Source: Methanomicrobia archaeon (GTDB taxonomy: Archaea; Methanobacteriota_B; Thermococci; Methanofastidiosales; NM3). Taken from it: a stretch of DNA of 6,023 nt. The notes under the pieces are model-generated. The model saw only the letters and a program-made list of their open reading frames with translations, was not told the origin of the DNA and ran no database searches. This document shows, piece after piece, positions 1 through 4,982 of the stretch. The stretch covers positions 1 through 6,023 of the forward strand of contig DSAJ01000049.1 of assembly GCA_011372835.1 (NCBI GenBank), read 5' to 3'. Made by a program: the position numbers and the translations under genes. Position 1 is the first letter of the stretch, and every line of letters starts with the position of its first letter.

Positions 1-38
1 GTAGAAGTTCGAGGGTTCGAATCCCTTCCCCCGCACCA
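1..38 (+). tRNA. 3' end of a tRNA, probably tRNA-Leu (5' part outside the window)
   Basis: Bases 11-27 form a T arm: stem GAGGG (11-15), loop TTCGAAT, stem CCCTT (23-27), with one G-U pair. The 3' acceptor strand CCCCCGC (28-34), discriminator A35 and an encoded CCA (36-38) follow. Bases 1-10 (GTAGAAGTTC) look like the 3' part of a long, type II variable arm rather than a 4-5 nt variable loop. In archaea the type II tRNAs are Leu and Ser; Leu has discriminator A and commonly a GCGGGGG/CCCCCGC acceptor stem, while Ser has G. The anticodon is not visible, so the identity is inferred. The nuclease gene starts only 30 nt downstream. Confidence 0.85.
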
Positions 39-59
39 TGGTTTTAAAGCTTCTCGCCT

Positions 60-64
60 GGTGG
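60..64 (+). promoter_or_regulatory. Ribosome binding site for the nuclease gene
   Basis: GGTGG lies four bases before ATG 69 and matches part of the archaeal Shine-Dalgarno consensus GGAGGTGA. It supports ATG 69 as the start. No separate promoter is evident in the 30 bases after the tRNA, so transcription may read through from upstream. Confidence 0.5.
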
Positions 65-68
65 CACC

Positions 69-473
69 ATGAACGACGCTGTTTTCTATCTTCTTGGCGC
101 TCTGCTGTTCCTTATCGCCGGCGTATACCTCGGCGTGCGTCTCGGTATGGCGCGGGAGCATCGCAAATGGACAAAAGAGCTTCCTGCTATCCGCAAGGAT
201 GCAGCTGCACGATCAAGGGCAGTCATAGGCGGACAAGTAGGAGAACAGCTTGCACCATATTTTCCCGATTTTGGTCATAATCCCAACGAGGTCAGATTCA
301 TTGGCAAGCCGATCGACTTCATCGTCTTCGAGGGCATGGATGGCGACGGTATCAAGGAGATCGTGTTCGTGGAGGTCAAGAGCGGCAATGCACGACTCTC
401 GACCCGTGAGCGCGATGTGCGTGACACCATAAAAGAGAAAAGGGTCCGATGGGAAGAGTATAGGATACGATGA
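69..473 (+). CDS. Membrane-anchored endonuclease-like protein distantly related to archaeal Holliday junction resolvases
   Basis: This 134-residue protein has one hydrophobic segment (about residues 5-23), followed by a basic stretch (R24, R29, H31, R32, K33) and a soluble domain. That domain has a PD-(D/E)xK-like pattern: GEQLAP with E59, PIDF with D83, and FVEVKSG with E102 and K104, then an STRER motif (111-115). The E...D...ExK order matches the Hjc-type fold. The layout matches the family annotated as predicted secreted endonuclease related to archaeal Holliday junction resolvase (COG4741, Endonuc_Holl). Substrate and role are unknown for the family; the N-terminal anchor would tether the nuclease to the membrane, with orientation uncertain. 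The start is ATG 69, which has an RBS and places the membrane helix at the N terminus. It stops at TGA 471-473, 9 nt before the likely reductase start, so the two genes are probably co-transcribed. Confidence 0.85.
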   Translation: MNDAVFYLLGALLFLIAGVYLGVRLGMAREHRKWTKELPAIRKDAAARSRAVIGGQVGEQLAPYFPDFGHNPNEVRFIGKPIDFIVFEGMDGDGIKEIVFVEVKSGNARLSTRERDVRDTIKEKRVRWEEYRIR

Positions 474-482
474 ATACGTGGC

Positions 483-2114
483 TTGCTCATCAGAACACGA
501 ATGCTGCGTGTGGCCGCTCAGAAGATGATAGATATCGTCCTTCGTGATGAAGTGATACGGTCCCGCTACCTTTACCACGGCGAATCCGAGGACGGGATGT
601 ACCGACGTGTCGCACATCACGTCGCACGGGCAGAGGATGCATCACTGCGATGGGAACGCACGTTCTATGCGCTCATGTCCTCGGGACGCTTCATGCCAAA
701 CTCCCCCACCCTTATGAACGCCGGATGCAGCACGGGACAGCTCTCTGCCTGCTTCGTGCTTCCCATAGAGGGCTACACTGACAGCATCTTCACGGCACTC
801 CACGCGACTGCCAGGATCTTTGAGGGTGGCGGCGGGGTAGGATTCAACTTCAGCGACATCCCGCCCCGGGGACCTGACCGGTGTTCCTGCGGTGTTGTTC
901 CCGTCATGAAACTGTTTGACACGATGTGTGACATGATGCGATCGAAGACCAAACGCAGCGGAGCCATGATGGGGATGCTCGACAGGGAGCATGACGACAT
1001 CGAGGCGTTCATTCGCTCCAAGGCAAATGAGGGGGCGCTGGAAAACTTCAACATCTCCATAAGCATCGATGATGGGTTCATGCAGCATGTTGAGGATCAT
1101 CCTTTGTGGGACACCATATGCACGAGCGCATGGCAAATAGGCGAGCCAGGCCTTTTCTTCCGCGATGCGGTCAATGCATCCAACAAGAACGCCTACATAC
1201 GCTGCACGAATCCATGCGGCGAGCAACCCCTGGACCCCTACGGGTCGTGCAATCTCGGTCATGTGAATCTCGCCCGATTCGTGAGGAACGGCGAGTTCGA
1301 CGAGGAAGGATTCGCTGAGACGGTGCATGCTGCGGTCAGATTCCTCGATGACGTCGTCGACACGAACTGCTATCCGCTGCAGGAGATAGCACGAACAACG
1401 CTTCGCCACCGAAAGATAGGTCTTGGTGTCATGGGGTTTGCAGAGATGCTCATACGCATGGGCGTGGCCTACGGTAGCAAGGCATCATACGAAGTTGCAG
1501 AAAGGATAGCATCGTTGCTTAAGCTGCATGCACACAACGCATCTGCCGTGCTCGCAGAGGAGAAGGGGCCCTATTCTGCGTGGAGGGACGGCGACCAGTT
1601 CAGGCGCAACGAGCGTGTCACCACCGTGGCGCCCACGGGCACCACATCGCTTATCGCACGTACATCGCCTGGCATCGAGCCCATATTCTCGTTCGTATAC
1701 CGTCGGCGCATACGCGATCCTTCTCACCGCGATACCACCGTCTTGATGGTTGAGCCCGTCATGGAATGGATCATTGAAGCATACGACCTGGATCGAAGCA
1801 CGGTGCTTGAACATCACGCGACACATGGGGGGCCTCACCACTCCATCCCCGAGGATGTGCGCACGTTGATGGTCACAGCCCATGACCTGCACTGGCGTGA
1901 CCATGTCAACATGCAGGCCATCTGGCAGCGCCACATTGACAGCAGCATCAGCAAGACGATCAACATGCCGGAAGACGCCACCGTCGACGATGTCAAGGGT
2001 GCGTTCGCCCATGCATGGGCATACGATTGCAAGGGCATCACCATCTACCGGGACAAGAGCAGGGCACGCGAAGGCGTTGCCCGCTGCGGCAGGGACAGCT
2101 GTGAAGCGTCGTGA
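483..2114 (+). CDS. nrdJ: Compact class II (adenosylcobalamin-dependent) ribonucleotide reductase
   Basis: Reduces ribonucleotides to deoxyribonucleotides in the cytoplasm, using a thiyl radical generated from adenosylcobalamin. Numbering from TTG 483 (543 aa), visible motifs are: PNSPTLMNAG (72-81); GQLSACFVLP with C90, equivalent to E. coli NrdA C225; GGGGVGFNFS (115-124); NPCGEQPL (243-250) with N243, radical-site C245 and E247; SCNLGHVNL with C256, the partner of C90; APTGTTSLIA and SPGIEP (383-400); and KGITIYRD (517-524). The tail carries C535-x4-C540, the swinging redox dithiol. No N-terminal ATP-cone is present, so activity-site allostery is unlikely. The protein is short: the stretch between the NISI strand and the GEPGLFF motif (about 200-222) looks about 20 residues shorter than in typical NrdJ. 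Start choice is uncertain: TTG 483 is the first start in frame; ATG 501 or ATG 525 would also retain the conserved N-terminal helix. None has a convincing RBS. Confidence 0.92.
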   Translation: MLIRTRMLRVAAQKMIDIVLRDEVIRSRYLYHGESEDGMYRRVAHHVARAEDASLRWERTFYALMSSGRFMPNSPTLMNAGCSTGQLSACFVLPIEGYTDSIFTALHATARIFEGGGGVGFNFSDIPPRGPDRCSCGVVPVMKLFDTMCDMMRSKTKRSGAMMGMLDREHDDIEAFIRSKANEGALENFNISISIDDGFMQHVEDHPLWDTICTSAWQIGEPGLFFRDAVNASNKNAYIRCTNPCGEQPLDPYGSCNLGHVNLARFVRNGEFDEEGFAETVHAAVRFLDDVVDTNCYPLQEIARTTLRHRKIGLGVMGFAEMLIRMGVAYGSKASYEVAERIASLLKLHAHNASAVLAEEKGPYSAWRDGDQFRRNERVTTVAPTGTTSLIARTSPGIEPIFSFVYRRRIRDPSHRDTTVLMVEPVMEWIIEAYDLDRSTVLEHHATHGGPHHSIPEDVRTLMVTAHDLHWRDHVNMQAIWQRHIDSSISKTINMPEDATVDDVKGAFAHAWAYDCKGITIYRDKSRAREGVARCGRDSCEAS

Positions 2115-2134
2115 ACAGAAGGGAAAGCGACGCA

Positions 2135-2150
2135 TTTTAGTATTTTTTAT
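2135..2150 (+). terminator. U-rich tract after the reductase gene, probable archaeal terminator
   Basis: TTTTAGTATTTTTTAT starts 21 bases after the reductase stop and includes a run of six Ts (2143-2148) in otherwise GC-rich DNA. Archaeal RNA polymerase terminates at U tracts without needing a hairpin, and no stem precedes this one. Part of the AT-richness may instead belong to the adjacent promoter. Confidence 0.45.
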
Positions 2151-2163
2151 GAAAATAATTTAA
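2151..2163 (+). promoter_or_regulatory. Putative archaeal BRE/TATA promoter for the aminotransferase
   Basis: GAAAA (2151-2155) resembles a purine-rich BRE, followed by TAATTTAA (2156-2163) as the TATA box. The box centre is about 26 bases before GTG 2185 and 29 before ATG 2188, which fits a leaderless or near-leaderless transcript. No good Shine-Dalgarno sequence lies at normal spacing before the start, consistent with this reading. Confidence 0.5.
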
Positions 2164-2187
2164 GGATGCATGACATAATACATAGTG

Positions 2188-3504
2188 ATGGAATCCAAAA
2201 TACGTATCGAACCCTATGTTGAAAAGATCAGCATGCCCGAGAACGTGCGCATCGGAAATCTCATATCGGAGCATAGGAGGAAATGTACTAAGAATTCATG
2301 TGCTTTCGATTACTATGGGTTTGCTTTTGGACAGTCGCCTTTTCCCGTGCCTTCGGTCGTGCAACACGCTCTTTGCGAACATGCCAACAAGGGCACGTAC
2401 TCATCGACCGTTGGCATCGAACCCCTGCGGGTCGCCATCGCATCGTTCATGAAACGCTATTATGGCCTTGAAGTAGACAATGACAGGATATTTGTCGGTC
2501 CTGGTACAAAGGAGATCATCAGCATCATCTTCGATACCATAGAGGGGGACATAGTGATACCGACCCCGTCATGGATAGGATACGGACCGCTGATCAGCCT
2601 AAAACATAAGAACTCGCGCACCATCAAGCTCAATCCCTCGAAAGGATACAAGCTCGATCCCAACGACCTTGACAGGGTGCTCTCAGAAAAGAAGGGTCAG
2701 CACATTCTCGTGCTCAACAATCCGCACAACCCCACGGGCGTCGTCTACACGAGAGAGGAGCTCACCGAGATAGCACGCGTCTGCGACAAGCACGGTGCCC
2801 TCGTGCTCGCTGACGAGATATATGCGCTTACCACATATGATTTCGAGCGTTTTGTGAGCATGGGCGCCATCTACCCTGAAGGGACGTTCATCACAAACGG
2901 CATATCAAAGGATCGATCGGCAGGAGGATACCGACTGGGGTATGCCATACTGCCCTCATCATGCCCTGAAAAGGTAAAGATTGCGTTCGCGAAGGTGGCG
3001 GCAACGGTCTACACGAACGTCTCCACCCCTATCCAGTATGCGGGCATCGCAGCATACGAACATAGCGAAGAAATCGACCATTACTTCTCTGTGACCCGCG
3101 CCATCCACGATATCGTCGGCACGTATGCTTCAAAGAGGATAAACAAGATAGGCTATCTCCATGCCACAATGCCACACGGCACGTTCTACCTGTTCGTCAA
3201 CTTCAATGCCTACCGCAGGGAGATGATGATACGCGGCACCACATCGTCAAACGAGCTGGCCCATGCTCTCCTCTCGCATCCCTACCACCTTGCCGTGGTG
3301 ACAGGAGAGGACATCATGCTCGAGGATACCGACTATGGCGCCCGATTCGCGCTCGTTGACTACGACGGTGCAGCGGCTATGGACGCATATGAGGACCAGG
3401 CGCCGAGAACGGAGAAGGAACGCGAGGAGTTTGTGGAGACACACGCCCCCCGCATCGTCGCGGGCATCGATATGCTCGAGCTCTTCATAAACGACCTCAC
3501 ATGA
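2188..3504 (+). CDS. PLP-dependent aminotransferase, class I/II (aspartate aminotransferase-like fold type I)
   Basis: Transfers an amino group between an amino acid and a 2-oxo acid using pyridoxal phosphate; the substrate cannot be read from the sequence. Numbered from GTG 2185: FGQSPFPVP (48-56), typical of the N-terminal arm; GPGTKE (105-110) near the cofactor phosphate; NNPHNPTG (178-185) with N182; LADEIYA (208-214) with D210 (pyridine N contact) and Y213; NGISKDRSAGGYRLGY (238-253) with Schiff-base K242 and R250; GTFYLF (332-337); and R387, which should bind the substrate alpha-carboxylate. All expected catalytic residues are present, so it should be active. Length is about 438 aa against roughly 390-400 for most relatives; the excess includes a charged stretch at about 398-425 before the last helix. 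ATG 2188 is preferred over the adjacent GTG 2185. It seems to be a single-gene unit with its own promoter and is convergent with the next gene. Confidence 0.9.
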   Translation: MESKIRIEPYVEKISMPENVRIGNLISEHRRKCTKNSCAFDYYGFAFGQSPFPVPSVVQHALCEHANKGTYSSTVGIEPLRVAIASFMKRYYGLEVDNDRIFVGPGTKEIISIIFDTIEGDIVIPTPSWIGYGPLISLKHKNSRTIKLNPSKGYKLDPNDLDRVLSEKKGQHILVLNNPHNPTGVVYTREELTEIARVCDKHGALVLADEIYALTTYDFERFVSMGAIYPEGTFITNGISKDRSAGGYRLGYAILPSSCPEKVKIAFAKVAATVYTNVSTPIQYAGIAAYEHSEEIDHYFSVTRAIHDIVGTYASKRINKIGYLHATMPHGTFYLFVNFNAYRREMMIRGTTSSNELAHALLSHPYHLAVVTGEDIMLEDTDYGARFALVDYDGAAAMDAYEDQAPRTEKEREEFVETHAPRIVAGIDMLELFINDLT

Positions 3505-3539
3505 GGCCCCGATGATGGCGCACCATGCCGTAGGCCTCA
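3502..3539. repeat. Inverted repeat across the convergent gene junction, containing both stop codons
   Basis: TGAGGCC (3502-3508) and GGCCTCA (3533-3539) are perfect 7-bp inverted arms. A second pair, ATGG (3515-3518) and CCAT (3523-3526), shares exactly the same centre (3520.5), separated from the outer arms by six unpaired positions on each side. The first three bases of each outer arm are the TGA stop codons of the aminotransferase (plus) and of the FdhA-like gene (minus). It could form an RNA hairpin at the 3' end of both transcripts. No T run follows on either strand, so a terminator role is only a possibility. Confidence 0.5.
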
Positions 3540-4982
3540 CTCGTAATGGCTGATGGTGTCTGTGTAGCGCTTGTCACGTTCGTACGCAAGCACGACCCCA
3601 CTAGCCACTGTATCCTTTCTCACGTAGCGCTCCTTTGTCCGCGCAGTGTCATAGACCTCCTGAGATGCCCGTTTGGCCAGGGGGTACGGCATCGCACGGA
3701 GAAGATAGGGATTCGGCTCATAAACATGGAACGGGGCGGGAGGATAGGTGCGTTCTGGTGGCAGGACCCGCCTGTACTCCGGTTTATGGGAATACCATCG
3801 CTCATGCATGCGTATGGCATCTTCATTGAGCCCTTCGTAGTCCAGTTGCACATTTAGCCCCGCCGCTGTGATGATGTCCCTGCATGCGCGCGATGCGCCC
3901 TCCTTGTCCCCGCCCATCTCGAGAAGACGGCCGCATATGTTGACGACCGTGCCCTTGCGCTGGTAGAAAGGCGGTATGGATATGACAATCGCGTTCCCCG
4001 GGGGCGATGAGAGGGGCCGTGACTGGACGATGAGGAAGTGTTCGAGCAATTCACACGCAGCACGGAAACGCTTATCATCGAGGTAGGTCTCCATGTATGG
4101 CGTCTCGACGAGTATGACGGCTGAGAGGCGTCCGGACTCGATGTCATCGAGGATCTCGTCAACGCTCTTTCGCATATTGTCAAACTCGTAGGGGAGTGTT
4201 GCCTCTGAGTTGGCGTGGTCCTTCAGGAACATGGCCCGGGACGATGTCGCCGCACAGATGTTGTTCACTTCCACCACAGCAGACATGTCCGAATAGGGCC
4301 CCACGCCGCAGATAAAGAGCGTGTGAGAAGGTAGTTCGTCCTTGATTTCCTGAAGTGTGGGAGCAACCCTATCTGGCGTCACTGCATAGACCGTGTCTGC
4401 CACGTGGCAGACATGCGCCTTGTCAGCGCCGATCGAGACGACCTCTGCGCCCTTGTTGCGCGCGATCTGGATCTTGCGCAGGATGAGAGGATAACGGACA
4501 GAGGGATCGACGTCGACCAAAACGATGCTCTTTGCGTGCTCGATGACCTCGAAGTACCCGAACTTCTTCTGCATCGATGAGGGTCCGAGTGTTGACACGA
4601 TGTGGCCGATACCGGAAGCACGCCTGATATCAAACGCCTCGCCCATACGCTTGAGGGCGAGAAGCTCCTCATTGGTGGCGTCGCCTGTGCAAAGGATGAC
4701 GCCGTCGCTGCGGCCTCGCTCCTTCAACCATGTCTGAAAGGAGGCGCCAGCCGCATGAACGGCCTCGTCGTATGTCGCCTCGGCACCATTGACATAGCAT
4801 GTGTCAAGGCACTGAGCGTAGTAGGAGGGAAGCTCCACTCCGAATCGGCATAGCTTGCCATGATTGATGACGCTATGCTTCATGAACTCGATATCGACGG
4901 TATCCCCATCCTCGATGATGTGAACGCCGCATAGTATGCTGCATCCTGGACAGTGTGAATCAATAACCTTCAGGGAAATCAC
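3537..4982 (-). CDS. Short molybdopterin-oxidoreductase-fold protein, FdhA-like, lacking the usual active-site Cys/Sec
   Basis: This 481-residue protein starts with a [4Fe-4S] motif: C11-x2-C14-x3-C18-x26-C45, in CPGCSILCG and GKLCRFG, as in formate dehydrogenase alpha, FwdB and NuoG. A Rossmann-like part follows (about 94-230; IVLVDVDPSVRYPLI corresponds to the DPs-x(n)-hP region). Later, GTVVNICGR (344-352) matches the GTFxNxEGR motif of the superfamily. Where active enzymes have Cys or Sec before a His (VCHG in FwdB, U/C-H in FdhA), this one reads ASGIGHIV (122-129). Cofactor catalysis is therefore doubtful. The usual C-terminal MGD-binding domain of FdhA (about 650-700 aa in total) is missing, and residues 395-481 are instead a Tyr/Pro/Arg-rich tail. 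GTG 4982 is the longest start; GAGGTGA (4985-4979) sits 5 nt before an in-frame CTG at 4973. The reading frame overlaps the FdhB-like gene by 23 nt, so the two products probably form a complex. Formate dehydrogenase activity is not supported by sequence alone. Confidence 0.8.
   Translation of the reverse strand: MISLKVIDSHCPGCSILCGVHIIEDGDTVDIEFMKHSVINHGKLCRFGVELPSYYAQCLDTCYVNGAEATYDEAVHAAGASFQTWLKERGRSDGVILCTGDATNEELLALKRMGEAFDIRRASGIGHIVSTLGPSSMQKKFGYFEVIEHAKSIVLVDVDPSVRYPLILRKIQIARNKGAEVVSIGADKAHVCHVADTVYAVTPDRVAPTLQEIKDELPSHTLFICGVGPYSDMSAVVEVNNICAATSSRAMFLKDHANSEATLPYEFDNMRKSVDEILDDIESGRLSAVILVETPYMETYLDDKRFRAACELLEHFLIVQSRPLSSPPGNAIVISIPPFYQRKGTVVNICGRLLEMGGDKEGASRACRDIITAAGLNVQLDYEGLNEDAIRMHERWYSHKPEYRRVLPPERTYPPAPFHVYEPNPYLLRAMPYPLAKRASQEVYDTARTKERYVRKDTVASGVVLAYERDKRYTDTISHYE

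Noticed and set aside
1..68. tRNA 3' end next to a nuclease gene as a possible integration (att) site
   Set aside because: No repeat of the tRNA end is visible elsewhere in the window, and there is no integrase. The neighbouring nuclease is a membrane-anchored resolvase-like protein, not a recombinase.
38..280. 80-codon plus-strand frame starting at the tRNA CCA end
   Set aside because: It overlaps the nuclease gene in another frame, is Arg-rich as expected of a shadow frame, and its start lies on the tRNA end.
213..620. 135-codon minus-strand frame across the nuclease/reductase junction
   Set aside because: It overlaps two supported genes in antisense and has no family resemblance.
69..2114. 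Nuclease and reductase share one reading frame, separated by a single TGA, suggesting a read-through fusion
   Set aside because: The nuclease ends near the usual family length, the reductase has starts soon after the stop, and no selenocysteine insertion or read-through signal is apparent. Tight gene packing is a simpler explanation.
642..2135. Long minus-strand open frames (255 and 216 codons) opposite the reductase
   Set aside because: They lie antisense to a gene with unmistakable conserved motifs, and their translations show no recognisable domain. Long antisense frames are expected in GC-rich coding DNA.
3537..4982. FdhA-like gene as a truncated pseudogene of a full-length formate dehydrogenase alpha subunit
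   Set aside because: The frame is open for 481 codons with conserved N-terminal and GTxxN...GR motifs. Continuing past its stop would run into the convergent aminotransferase, and the tail is not a remnant of the missing domain. It looks like an intact shorter relative.
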